Positions 7,925 through 16,304 of a stretch of 64,000 nucleotides of DNA are shown in pieces; the stretch's first letter is position 1, and every line of letters starts with the position of its first letter. Both the position numbers and the translations under genes were made by a program. Location of the stretch: NCBI GenBank assembly GCA_019635355.1, contig JAHBZQ010000001.1, positions 310,001-374,000 on the forward strand, given 5' to 3'. The notes beneath the pieces were generated by a model. It was not told where the DNA came from. It saw only the letters and a program-made list of their open reading frames with translations, and made no database searches. The stretch is from Rhizobacter sp. Its GTDB lineage: Bacteria > Pseudomonadota > Gammaproteobacteria > Burkholderiales > Burkholderiaceae_C.

Positions 7925-10137
7925 GCTGCTCGCGCAATGCGCCCGCTCTGAAGAGCTTCCATGATGCGGTCGCGCGGCCCGTCGGCCACGATCTTGCCGG
8001 CATCGATCACGATCACGCGCGTCACCATCGCCAGCAACGAGGTGCGGTGCGTCACCAGCACCACGGTCTTGTTGTGGGCGAAGTGGGTGATGTTCTGGGT
8101 GATCTGGGCCTCGGTGGTGAAGTCCATCGCACTGGTGGGCTCGTCGAGCAGCAGCAGCGGGGCGTTGTGCAGCACTGCGCGGGCCAGGCCCACGCTCTGG
8201 CGCTGGCCGCCCGAGAGCGACTCGCCGCGCTCGCCCACCGGCATGTCGAAGCCGCGCGGGTGGCGGTTGACGAAGTTGGCCATGCCCGCGAGTTCGGCTG
8301 CGGCGAGCACGGCGGAATCGTCGGCATAGGGCAGGCCGAAGGTGATGTTGTCGCGCAGGGTGCCGTAGAAGAGCGTCACGTCTTGCGAGACGTAGCCGAG
8401 GTTGCGGCGCACGTCGGCCGGGTCGAGCTGGCGCAGGTCGATGCCGTCGAGCAGCACGGCGCCTTCGGTGGGCTGGTACAGGCCCATGATGAGCCGCTGG
8501 ATGGTCGACTTGCCCGAGCCCACCTTGCCGATCAGCGCCACGCGCTCGCCGGCGGTGATCTTGAAGCTCAGGCCTTCGAGCGCTGAATCCTGCCGGTTCG
8601 GGTAGGCGAACTTGACGTTGCGGAACTCGATGTCGCCGCGCAGCTGCGGGCGCTGGATGAAGTTGCCGCCCTCCGGCCGCTCGACCGGCTTTTCCATGAT
8701 CTTGTCGAGCGACTCCATCGCGGTGCGAGCGCCCTGGTACTGCATCAAGAGGCCCACGATCTGGCTGGCGGGCCCAAGCGCGCGGCCGGCGAGCATGCTG
8801 GCGGCGATCAGCGCGCCCATCGTCAGCTCGCGCTGGCCGATGAGGTAGACGCCGATGATCACGATGGCCACCGTGACCGCCTGCGACAGCCAGCCCACCA
8901 GATATTGAGCCGACGACGACAGCGCCCGCATGCGCACGTTGATGCGCGAGAGGAACTGGTTGGCGCGCTCCCAGCGCGCCTGGATCACGCCTTCGGCGCC
9001 GAGCGACTTGATGGTCTCGATGCCGGTCAGGCTCTCGATCAGCGTGGCGTTGCGCTGGGCCGAGGCCTGGTAGGTGGTCTGCGACAGTTCGTGCAGCCGG
9101 AACTGCAGCACGTAGCCGAGGATGAGGATGATCGAGAAGGCCACCACCACCGGCACCGCCAGCCACGGCGAGATCCACGCGGTGACGACGATGAAGATCA
9201 GCGCGAAGGGCAGGTCGATCAGCGTGGTGACGGTGGAGGAGGCGATGAAGTCGCGCACCTGCTCGAAGCCGCGCAGGTTGGAGGCAAACGACCCCACCGA
9301 CTCGGGCCGGTTTTCCAGCCGCATGCCGAGCACCTTTTCCATCAGCGTGGCCGAGATCTTCACGTCGACCCGGGCGCTGGCCTCGTCGACGAAGTGGCTG
9401 CGCAAGAGGCGCATGAACACGTCGCCGCACATGATGAGCACCACGCCGATGGAGAGCGCCCACAGCGTCTCGGTCGCGTTGTTGGGCACCACGCGGTCGT
9501 AGACGTTCATGCTGAACATCGGGAAGACGATCGCAAAGAGGTTGACCAGCAGCGCGGCCCAGAGCACGTCGCGGTAGACGAAGCGCTGCTCCAGCAGCGC
9601 TGTCCAGAACCAGTGCTTGACCTTCACGCGCCGCATCTCGGGCGTGCGTGCGTCGAAGCGGAAATGCGGCCGCACGAAGAGCACCACGCCGGTGTAGCGC
9701 GCCTGCAGTTCGGTGCGGTTGAGGGTGACCGAACCCTGGCCCGTCTCGGGCAGCAGCACGCGGGCGGTGGCGCCGTCGGCGTCCCAGCCCATCAGCACGC
9801 AGGCCTGGTTGTCTTTGAGGATGAGGATGACGGGCAGGGCGGCAGAGTCGATGCGGTCGAGCGCCAGGCGCTGCAGCTTGGCCGACATGCCGGCGCGCGA
9901 GGCGGCGCGCTCGGCGAGTTCCAGCGTCAGCACGCCCTTGCCGTTGGGCCCGAGCGGCAGGCCGGCCGAGAGCGAGGCCCGGGACGCCGCCTGGCCGTGC
10001 AGCCGGCACAGCTCGACCAGGCAGTCGAGCAGCGGGTCGGGGTTGATCAGGTCTTCACGCAGATGAGTCGTCGCGCCGTGCGCCGCGGCGGAGGGCACGG
10101 CGGGTTTGGGTGGGGCTTGACCTGGCGTTTGCGTCAT
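7921..10137 (-). CDS. Type I secretion ABC exporter with degenerate C39-like domain (LapB-like)
   Basis: This 738-residue ATP-driven exporter fits the RTX-adhesin type. Residues about 35-160 resemble a C39 peptidase fold but lack the CGxA cysteine context and the catalytic His, so it is a substrate-docking (CLD) rather than a cleaving domain. A six-helix transmembrane block follows (about 195-470). The nucleotide-binding domain carries Walker A GKVGSGKST, signature LSGGQRQ, Walker B LLLLDEPTSAMD and switch-His in VLVTHRTS. It is 18 bp downstream of a co-oriented Nudix gene and overlaps the adaptor gene. The substrate is inferred to be the adhesin at 1-4149. The outer-membrane component is not in the window. 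Confidence 0.93.
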   Translation of the reverse strand: MTQTPGQAPPKPAVPSAAAHGATTHLREDLINPDPLLDCLVELCRLHGQAASRASLSAGLPLGPNGKGVLTLELAERAASRAGMSAKLQRLALDRIDSAALPVILILKDNQACVLMGWDADGATARVLLPETGQGSVTLNRTELQARYTGVVLFVRPHFRFDARTPEMRRVKVKHWFWTALLEQRFVYRDVLWAALLVNLFAIVFPMFSMNVYDRVVPNNATETLWALSIGVVLIMCGDVFMRLLRSHFVDEASARVDVKISATLMEKVLGMRLENRPESVGSFASNLRGFEQVRDFIASSTVTTLIDLPFALIFIVVTAWISPWLAVPVVVAFSIILILGYVLQFRLHELSQTTYQASAQRNATLIESLTGIETIKSLGAEGVIQARWERANQFLSRINVRMRALSSSAQYLVGWLSQAVTVAIVIIGVYLIGQRELTMGALIAASMLAGRALGPASQIVGLLMQYQGARTAMESLDKIMEKPVERPEGGNFIQRPQLRGDIEFRNVKFAYPNRQDSALEGLSFKITAGERVALIGKVGSGKSTIQRLIMGLYQPTEGAVLLDGIDLRQLDPADVRRNLGYVSQDVTLFYGTLRDNITFGLPYADDSAVLAAAELAGMANFVNRHPRGFDMPVGERGESLSGGQRQSVGLARAVLHNAPLLLLDEPTSAMDFTTEAQITQNITHFAHNKTVVLVTHRTSLLAMVTRVIVIDAGKIVADGPRDRIMEALQSGRIARAA

Positions 10138-10155
10138 TGCGTGTTGAACGGGCCC

Positions 10156-10701
10156 TTAACCGATATCGGCGCAATGTAGTCCGAATTGACCCGTGCGGCG
10201 GTCTTCGAAGTAGTGGCGCAGGGTTTCCCTTACCGTGCGGAAGGCGAGTTCTTCCCAGGGCACCTCGTCTTCGCTGAAGAGCCGGGCCTCGATGGTCTCG
10301 GGGCCGGGGGCGAAGTCGGTGTCGAGCAGGCGGGCGCGGTAGAAGAAATGCACCTGGCCGACCCGGGCCACGTTGAGCAGGGTGAAGAGCCCTTGCAGCT
10401 CGACCCGGGCGCCGGCTTCTTCCTCCGTCTCGCGCAGGGCGCCTTGCTCGGTGGTCTCGGCCAGCTCCATGAAGCCGGCCGGGAGCGTCCAGTAGCCGTG
10501 GCGCGGCTCGATGTTGCGGCGGCACAGCAGCACCTGGTCGCCCCACACGGGCAAGGTGCCCACCACGTTGAGCGGGTTCTCGTAGTGGACGATGTGGCAG
10601 GCGGTGCAGGTCGCACGCTCGCGGTTGTCGTCGGCCGGCGTGCGGTATTCGACCTTCGATCCGCAGGCCTTGCAGAATTTGTAGCTGCGGGGTTGGAACA
10701 T
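10156..10701 (-). CDS. Nudix hydrolase with N-terminal zinc ribbon
   Basis: This 181-residue protein has a four-cysteine zinc ribbon (Cys10, Cys13, Cys32, Cys35) followed by a Nudix fold. The Nudix box is complete: a Gly, then a conserved Glu and the REx2EEx(G) core seen as RETEEEAG. This layout resembles NudC/YmfB-like hydrolases of nucleoside diphosphate derivatives, but the exact substrate cannot be read from sequence. ATG 10701 is chosen because the upstream part of the open frame is antisense to the neighbouring hydrolase gene. It is co-oriented with the secretion genes and only 18 bp ahead of them, perhaps sharing a transcript without sharing function. Confidence 0.87.
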   Translation of the reverse strand: MFQPRSYKFCKACGSKVEYRTPADDNRERATCTACHIVHYENPLNVVGTLPVWGDQVLLCRRNIEPRHGYWTLPAGFMELAETTEQGALRETEEEAGARVELQGLFTLLNVARVGQVHFFYRARLLDTDFAPGPETIEARLFSEDEVPWEELAFRTVRETLRHYFEDRRTGQFGLHCADIG

Positions 10702-10800
10702 GAGAGTCAGTTTAGGGGATGTGGGAAAGACGCATATCTCGCGGCCATGCTGCGTGGCATCATGGTTCGCATCCCCTTGGCTGCCTGGAGTTCGCGCGCA

Positions 10801-11508
10801 ATGAGCTTTGTGATCACCGCCCCGAAGTTGCCGTCCGTACCTGTGGTGGGGGCTGGTCCGGCGGCCGAGTTTCCGGTGCACCGCATCTACTGCGTCGGCC
10901 GCAATTACGTGGACCACGCCATCGAGATGGGCCACAGCGGGCGCGAGCCGCCGTTCTTCTTCTTGAAGCCCGCCGACGCGGTGCTGCCGGTGGCCGAAGG
11001 CCAGACCGGCGAGATGCCGTACCCGAGCCTCACGCGCGACCTGCACCACGAGGTGGAGCTGGTGGTGGCCATCGGCAAGGGCGGGCGCGACATCCCGGCC
11101 GCTAGTGCGCTCGACCATGTGTACGGCTACGCCGTCGGCCTCGACATGACCCGCCGCGACCTGCAGGGGGAGGCCAAGAAGCAGGGCCGGCCGTGGTGCA
11201 GCGGCAAGGGCTTCGACCGCTCGGCGCCCATCGGCCACATCCGCCCGGCGGCGCAGTGTTATCTCAACGCGGCCACGCGCATCGCACTCGACGTGAACGG
11301 CGCCACGCGCCAGCAGAGCGTGATCGGCAAGCTGATCTGGAGCGTGCCCGAGGTGATCGAGCAGCTGTCGAAAGGCTGGGAGCTGGCCCCGGGCGACCTC
11401 ATCTACACCGGCACGCCCGAAGGCGTGGCGGCGGTGCTGGAAGGCGACCTGCTGCAGGCGAGCATCGACGGTGTCGGCTCGCTGTCGCTCAAGATCGTGA
11501 GCGATTGA
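10801..11508 (+). CDS. Fumarylacetoacetate hydrolase-family protein (fumarylpyruvate hydrolase-like)
   Basis: This 235-residue protein belongs to the FAH fold that hydrolyses C-C bonds of fumarylpyruvate or acylpyruvates, or isomerises hydroxyhepta-dienedioate. Visible hallmarks are YCVGRNYVDHAIEMG near the N-terminus, the metal-binding HHEVELVVAIGKGG and the C-terminal GDLIYTGTPEGV. ATG 10801 has CTGGAG about ten bases upstream. The stop overlaps the next ATG (TGATG), so it is coupled to the isomerase gene. The pairing matches NagK/NagL of the gentisate route, but no ring-cleaving dioxygenase is nearby, so a general acylpyruvase role is equally possible. Confidence 0.88.
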   Translation: MSFVITAPKLPSVPVVGAGPAAEFPVHRIYCVGRNYVDHAIEMGHSGREPPFFFLKPADAVLPVAEGQTGEMPYPSLTRDLHHEVELVVAIGKGGRDIPAASALDHVYGYAVGLDMTRRDLQGEAKKQGRPWCSGKGFDRSAPIGHIRPAAQCYLNAATRIALDVNGATRQQSVIGKLIWSVPEVIEQLSKGWELAPGDLIYTGTPEGVAAVLEGDLLQASIDGVGSLSLKIVSD

Positions 11509-12152
11509 TGCAGCTCTACAGCTACTTCAGGAGTTCGGCCTCGTTCCGGGTGCGCATCGCCCTCGAGCTGAAGGGCCTGCCCTACGACTACGTGCCGGTG
11601 CACCTGGTCAAGAACGAGCAGCTGAAGGCGCCTTTCACCGGCGTGTCGCCGTCGCGGCTGGTGCCCATCCTGAAAGACGACGAAGCGCTGGTGACGCAGT
11701 CGATCGCCATCATCGAATACCTCGACGAGACCCACCCCGAGCCCCCGCTGATGCCGGCTGACCCGCTGGGCCGGGCGCGGGTGCGGGCGCTCTCGCTCGA
11801 CATCGCCTGCGAGATCCACCCGCTCAACAACCTGCGCGTGCTGCGCCACCTCGTGAACGAGCTCAAGGTCAGCGAAGACGACAAGAACCGCTGGTACCGC
11901 CATTGGGTCGAGACCGGGCTTGAAACCGTCGAGCGCCAGCTCGCCGGCCACCCGTCGACTGGCCGCTTCTGCCACGGCGACACACCCACGATGGCCGATG
12001 CGCTGCTCGTGCCGCAGATCTTCAACGCACGGCGCTTCGAGTGCCGGCTCGACCACCTGCCCACGGTGCAGAAGGTGTTCGACGCCTGCATGCAGCACCC
12101 GGCCTTCGTCAGAGCCCAACCCTCGGCCTGCCCCGATGCCGATGCACCCTGA
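11508..12152 (+). CDS. maiA: Maleylacetoacetate/maleylpyruvate isomerase (zeta-class GST)
   Basis: This 214-residue glutathione-dependent isomerase converts maleylacetoacetate or maleylpyruvate to the fumaryl isomer, feeding the hydrolase encoded just upstream. The zeta-class active-site signature SSASFRVR is at residues 9-16. The thioredoxin-like half carries LVPILKDDEALVTQS and the helical half ends with the usual ADALLVPQIFNARRF. Its ATG shares a base with the preceding stop. Its 3' end overlaps the start of pgeF by 11-17 bases. It could equally be called nagL. Confidence 0.9.
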   Translation: MQLYSYFRSSASFRVRIALELKGLPYDYVPVHLVKNEQLKAPFTGVSPSRLVPILKDDEALVTQSIAIIEYLDETHPEPPLMPADPLGRARVRALSLDIACEIHPLNNLRVLRHLVNELKVSEDDKNRWYRHWVETGLETVERQLAGHPSTGRFCHGDTPTMADALLVPQIFNARRFECRLDHLPTVQKVFDACMQHPAFVRAQPSACPDADAP

Positions 12153-12909
12153 CTGGCTGCAGCCGGCCTTCGGCATGCCTGGCGTGCAGGCGGTGATGAC
12201 CACCCGGGCCGGTGGCGGAAGCAGGGCCCCGTGGGACAGCATGAACGTCGGCCTCGCGGTCGACGACGACCCGGTGCAGGTCGCGCGCAACCGCGCGCTG
12301 CTGCAGGAGGCGACGGGCGCCGACCTCGTCTTCCTGAAGCAGGTGCACGGCACGCGCGTGCTGCGGCTCACCCGCGAGCACCTCACCGCGCCGGTGGTGG
12401 AGGCCGATGCCTGCGTCAGCACCGAGCCGGGCCTGGCCTGCGTGGTCCAGGTTGCCGATTGCCTGCCGGTGCTGATGGCGGCGCCGGGCGGCGTGGCCGC
12501 GGCGCATGCGGGCTGGCGCGGCCTGGCCGGCGGGGTGATCGAAGCGGCGCTCTGCGATTTGTGCAAGGCCACCGGCTGCCAGCCCGCCGAGGTCGTATGC
12601 TGGCTCGGGGCTTGCATAGGCCCCGATGCATTCGAAGTGGGAGCCGATGTCCTCGAAGGTTTTGGAGTTCAGAGCACGGGCGCAGACCCGGCACGTTTCA
12701 AGCCCTTGCCCGACCGGCCGCGTGGGGGCAAGTGGCTCGCCAACCTGCCGCAACTGGCGCGCGACCGGCTGGCCGCGGCCGGGGTCACGCAGGTGTCGGG
12801 CGGCACGTGGTGCACGGTCCTCGATCAAGTGGACGGCCGTTCACGTTTCTTCTCGTTTCGGCGCGACCGCGTCACCGGCCGCATGGCCGCTGGCATCTGG
12901 CGCCGCTGA
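12136..12909 (+). CDS. pgeF: Peptidoglycan editing factor PgeF (YfiH/laccase-domain)
   Basis: About 257 residues with the multicopper polyphenol oxidase/YfiH signatures FLKQVHGTRV, VADCLPVLM, AAHAGWRGLAGG and WLGACIGPDAFEVG. These supply the His/Cys/His zinc site. In E. coli the homologue removes wrongly incorporated L-Ser from UDP-MurNAc; purine nucleoside activity is also described for the family. ATG 12136 or 12142 are both possible, and both overlap the end of maiA, indicating a three-gene transcript. The 3' end overlaps a convergent small membrane gene by 69 bp. Confidence 0.9.
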   Translation: MPMHPDWLQPAFGMPGVQAVMTTRAGGGSRAPWDSMNVGLAVDDDPVQVARNRALLQEATGADLVFLKQVHGTRVLRLTREHLTAPVVEADACVSTEPGLACVVQVADCLPVLMAAPGGVAAAHAGWRGLAGGVIEAALCDLCKATGCQPAEVVCWLGACIGPDAFEVGADVLEGFGVQSTGADPARFKPLPDRPRGGKWLANLPQLARDRLAAAGVTQVSGGTWCTVLDQVDGRSRFFSFRRDRVTGRMAAGIWRR

Positions 12910-13110
12910 CGCCCGCTCCGCCGCCTCGGCCGCGAGCCGCGCCCGCCGCCGCGAGGGTGCGCCCATCACGTACAGCACGATGGACAGCGGCAAGAGCCCA
13001 TACAGCAGCAGCGTGACCAGCGCACCCAGCACGCTGCCCACCGGGCTCATGGCCTCCGCAGCCGACATACACAAAACCACGAACATCCAACCGATGGCGA
13101 CGAGATACAT
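12841..13110 (-). CDS. Small two-helix membrane protein, unknown function
   Basis: Eighty-nine residues starting MYLVAIGWMFVVLCMS, with two hydrophobic segments (about 1-20 and 25-48), then a basic stretch (GAPSRRRARL) and an Ala-rich, charged C-terminus. GGGAGC lies a few bases before ATG 13110, which supports translation. The C-terminal third is encoded antisense to pgeF. It sits divergently from phaC. No family recognised; similar short proteins next to phaC are plausible in this order but I cannot confirm it. Confidence 0.65.
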   Translation of the reverse strand: MYLVAIGWMFVVLCMSAAEAMSPVGSVLGALVTLLLYGLLPLSIVLYVMGAPSRRRARLAAEAAERASAAPDASGHAAGDAVAPKREET

Positions 13111-13143
13111 TTCGCTCCCGCTTACGAGTCAACTCATGCGTCA

Positions 13144-13167
13144 GGTCATGACAAAGACCCCATGACC
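13144..13167. promoter_or_regulatory. Everted CATGACC repeat upstream of phaC
   Basis: GGTCATG at 13144-13150 and CATGACC at 13161-13167 form 7-bp arms with a 10-bp spacer, 54 bp before the phaC start. The left arm is part of the 8-bp palindrome GTCATGAC. It may be a regulator site for phaC or for the divergent small membrane gene; no protein can be assigned. Confidence 0.3.
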
Positions 13168-13220
13168 GGCGCACACTTTACGTTCGCAATGCGTTGGCAA
13201 CCCGAGCCGCAAGGAGAGAC

Positions 13221-14939
13221 ATGAAGACCACGACCCGAGCCGCCTCCAAAGCCGCGGCATCCCCTGCCGAGACCACGACCGAAGCCGCACAGGCCTTCGG
13301 CGCCACCGTCGGGGAGATGGTCAAGTCGATGTCGTCCTTGAGCGTGCCGATCCCGGTGCTGAGCCAGTTGCAGAGCGACTACGTGCAGTCGGCCACCGAA
13401 CTCTGGAACAAATGGGTCGAAGCGCCCAACGGGGCCAAGCTCGCGCCGCAAGGCGACAAGCGCTTCGCCGACCCGTCGTGGGCCGAGAACCCGATGGCCG
13501 CCTTCACCGCGCAGATGTACCTGCTGAACGCGCAGACCCTGGCCCGGCTCGCCGACAACGTGCAGGGCGACAGCAAGACCCGCCAGCGCCTGCGCTTTGC
13601 CGTGCAGCAGTGGATCGCGGCGTCGTCGCCGAGCAACTACCTCGCGCTCAACCCCGAGGCGATGTCGCGCGCGCTCAAGACCAAGGGCGAGAGCATCGCC
13701 CAGGGCATTCAGCAGCTGTGGGGCGACGTGCAGCAGGGGCACCTGTCGCAGACCGACGAGCGGGTGTTCGAGGTGGGCCGCAACGTGGCGGTGACGCCCG
13801 GCGACGTGGTGTTCGAGAACGAGCTCTTCCAGCTCATCGAATACAAGCCCACCACCAAGACGGTCTACGAGCGGCCGCTGCTGATGGTGCCGCCGTGCAT
13901 CAACAAGTACTACATCCTCGACCTGCAGCCCGAGAACTCGCTGATCCGCCACGCGGTCGCGCAGGGCCACCGGGTGTTCGTGATGAGCTGGCGCAACCCC
14001 GACGACAGCCTGGCCAAGAAGACCTGGGACGACTACGTCGAAGAAGGGCCGCTCACCGCCATCAAGGTCGTGCAGGAGATCTCGGGCGCCAAGACGATCA
14101 ACACGCTTGGCTTCTGCGTGGGCGGCACGCTGCTGGGCACGGCGCTGGCCGTGCTGGCGGCCCGTGGCCAGAAGCCGGCGCAGAGCGTCACGCTGCTCAC
14201 CACCTTCCTCGATTTCTCGGACACCGGCGTGCTCGACCTCTTCGTCGACGAAGCCATGGTGCAGGTGCGCGAGATGACGCTCGGCCCCGACAGCCCTGGT
14301 GGCGGCACACTGCTCAAGGGCCAGGAGCTGGCGTCGACCTTCAGCGCGCTGCGCCCGAACGACCTCGTGTGGAACTATGTGGTCGGCAACTACCTCAAGG
14401 GCGAGACGCCGCCGCCCTTCGACCTGCTGTACTGGAACAGCGACAGCACCAACCTGCCGGGCCCGATGTACTGCTGGTACCTGCGCAACACCTACCTCGA
14501 GAACAACCTTGCCAAGCCCGGCAAGGTGACGACCTGCGGCACGCCGGTCGACTTGACCAAGATCGACGCGCCGGTCTACGTCTACGGCTCGAAGGAAGAC
14601 CACATCGTCCCGTGGGACGGCGCCTACCGCAACACCCAGGTGCTCAAGGGCGCGAAGTGCCGCTTCGTGCTCGGGGCCTCGGGCCACATCGCCGGCGTCA
14701 TCAACCCGCCCGAGAAGAAGAAGCGCAGCTACTGGGTCGGCTCGACCGCCGCGCTGCCGCCCACCGAGACGGCCTGGTTCGAAAAGGCCAAGGAACACCC
14801 CGGCAGCTGGTGGCCCGACTGGGACGCCTGGCTCAAGGGCCACGCCGGCAAGCAGGTGGCTGCGCCCAAGTCGCCCGGCAACCGCACCTACAAACCCATC
14901 GAACCGGCCCCGGGCCGGTACGTGAAGCAGAAGGCTTGA
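13221..14939 (+). CDS. phaC: Class I poly(3-hydroxyalkanoate) synthase
   Basis: This 572-residue enzyme polymerises (R)-3-hydroxyacyl-CoA into granule-bound polyester. It shows the PHA synthase N-terminal domain followed by an alpha/beta hydrolase core. The lipase-like box is GFCVGG with the nucleophile near Cys299, the acid is in KEDHIVPW and the base in ASGHIAGV. ATG 13221 follows AAGGAGAG, so the frame open slightly upstream is not used. The length fits class I single-subunit synthases. It starts the phaC-phaA-phaB operon with an 79-bp gap to phaA. Confidence 0.97.
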   Translation: MKTTTRAASKAAASPAETTTEAAQAFGATVGEMVKSMSSLSVPIPVLSQLQSDYVQSATELWNKWVEAPNGAKLAPQGDKRFADPSWAENPMAAFTAQMYLLNAQTLARLADNVQGDSKTRQRLRFAVQQWIAASSPSNYLALNPEAMSRALKTKGESIAQGIQQLWGDVQQGHLSQTDERVFEVGRNVAVTPGDVVFENELFQLIEYKPTTKTVYERPLLMVPPCINKYYILDLQPENSLIRHAVAQGHRVFVMSWRNPDDSLAKKTWDDYVEEGPLTAIKVVQEISGAKTINTLGFCVGGTLLGTALAVLAARGQKPAQSVTLLTTFLDFSDTGVLDLFVDEAMVQVREMTLGPDSPGGGTLLKGQELASTFSALRPNDLVWNYVVGNYLKGETPPPFDLLYWNSDSTNLPGPMYCWYLRNTYLENNLAKPGKVTTCGTPVDLTKIDAPVYVYGSKEDHIVPWDGAYRNTQVLKGAKCRFVLGASGHIAGVINPPEKKKRSYWVGSTAALPPTETAWFEKAKEHPGSWWPDWDAWLKGHAGKQVAAPKSPGNRTYKPIEPAPGRYVKQKA

Positions 14940-15018
14940 GCCGCATCAAACGCGAGCCGGCCCCCCGTGATATCAACGCAGCGATCAACACAGCACCGTC
15001 GCCAACCAGGAGCACACC

Positions 15019-16197
15019 ATGTCTGACATCGTCATCGTCGCAGCCGCCCGTACCGCCGTGGGCAAATTCGGTGGGAGCCTGGCCAAGGTGCCGGCGCCCG
15101 AACTTGGCGCCGCCGTGATCGCCGACCTGCTCAAGCGCGCCAAGCTCACCGGCGACCAGATCAGCGAGGTCGTGCTCGGCCAGGTGCTGACCGCCGGCTC
15201 GGGCCAGAACGCCGCCCGCCAGGCCGTGATCAAGAGCGGCCTGCCACAGGCCGTGCCGGCGCTGACCATCAACGCCGTCTGCGGCTCGGGCCTGAAGGCC
15301 GTGATGCTGGCCGCGCAGTCGATCCGCGACGGCGACACCGAGATCGTGATCGCGGGTGGTCAGGAGAACATGAGCATGGCGCCCCACGTGCTGCCCAACT
15401 CGCGCGACGGCCAGCGCATGGGTGACTGGAAGCTCGTCGACACCATGATCGTCGACGGCCTCTTCGACGTGTACAACCAGTACCACATGGGCATCACCGC
15501 CGAAAACGTGGCCAAGAAGTACGGCATCAGCCGTGAAGCGCAAGACGCGCTGGCCCTGGCCTCGCAGCAGAAGGCCGCCGCCGCTCAAGACGCCGGCAAG
15601 TTCAAGGACGAGATCGTGCCCTTCAGCATTCCGCAGAAGAAGGGTGACCCGATCGTCTTCGCGGCCGACGAGTTCATCAACCGCAAGACCAACGCCGAAG
15701 CGCTGGCCGGCTTGCGGCCGGCCTTCGACAAGGCCGGTGGCGTGACGGCCGGCAATGCCTCGGGCATCAACGACGGCGCCGCCGGCGTGGTCGTGATGAG
15801 CGCCAAGAAGGCCGACCAGCTCGGCCTCACGCCGCTCGCGCGCATCAAGAGCTTCGCCACCACAGCCCTCGACCCGGCACTGATGGGCATGGGCCCGGTC
15901 ACTGCCTCGCAGAAGGCGCTGCAACGCGCGGGCTGGAAGCCGGCCGACCTCGACCTGCTCGAGATCAACGAGGCCTTCGCCGCACAGGCGTGCGCCGTCA
16001 ACAACGAGATGGGCTGGGACACCAGCAAGGTGAACGTGAACGGTGGTGCGATCGCCATCGGGCACCCCATCGGTGCATCGGGCTGCCGCATCCTGGTGAC
16101 GCTGCTGCACGAGATGCAGAAGCGCAACGCCAAGAAGGGCATCGCGAGCCTGTGCATCGGGGGTGGCATGGGCGTTGCACTGACCGTGGAACGCTGA
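15019..16197 (+). CDS. phaA: Acetyl-CoA acetyltransferase (beta-ketothiolase)
   Basis: This 392-residue thiolase condenses two acetyl-CoA to acetoacetyl-CoA, the first step of PHB synthesis. The acylated Cys88 sits in NAVCGSGLKAV, the catalytic His in IAIGHPIGASG and the second Cys in SLCIGGGMG near the C-terminus. AGGAG lies 8 nt before the ATG. It is the middle gene of the pha operon, 107 bp ahead of phaB. Confidence 0.96.
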   Translation: MSDIVIVAAARTAVGKFGGSLAKVPAPELGAAVIADLLKRAKLTGDQISEVVLGQVLTAGSGQNAARQAVIKSGLPQAVPALTINAVCGSGLKAVMLAAQSIRDGDTEIVIAGGQENMSMAPHVLPNSRDGQRMGDWKLVDTMIVDGLFDVYNQYHMGITAENVAKKYGISREAQDALALASQQKAAAAQDAGKFKDEIVPFSIPQKKGDPIVFAADEFINRKTNAEALAGLRPAFDKAGGVTAGNASGINDGAAGVVVMSAKKADQLGLTPLARIKSFATTALDPALMGMGPVTASQKALQRAGWKPADLDLLEINEAFAAQACAVNNEMGWDTSKVNVNGGAIAIGHPIGASGCRILVTLLHEMQKRNAKKGIASLCIGGGMGVALTVER

Positions 16198-16304
16198 AGC
16201 GCATTCGACGCGCGCTGCACGCACTGGATTGGTGGGAACCCGATTGACCCGTGCCCGGTGCAGCGCGACTCTAGAGATTCATACACAGCAGCAGGAGAAG
16301 AACA

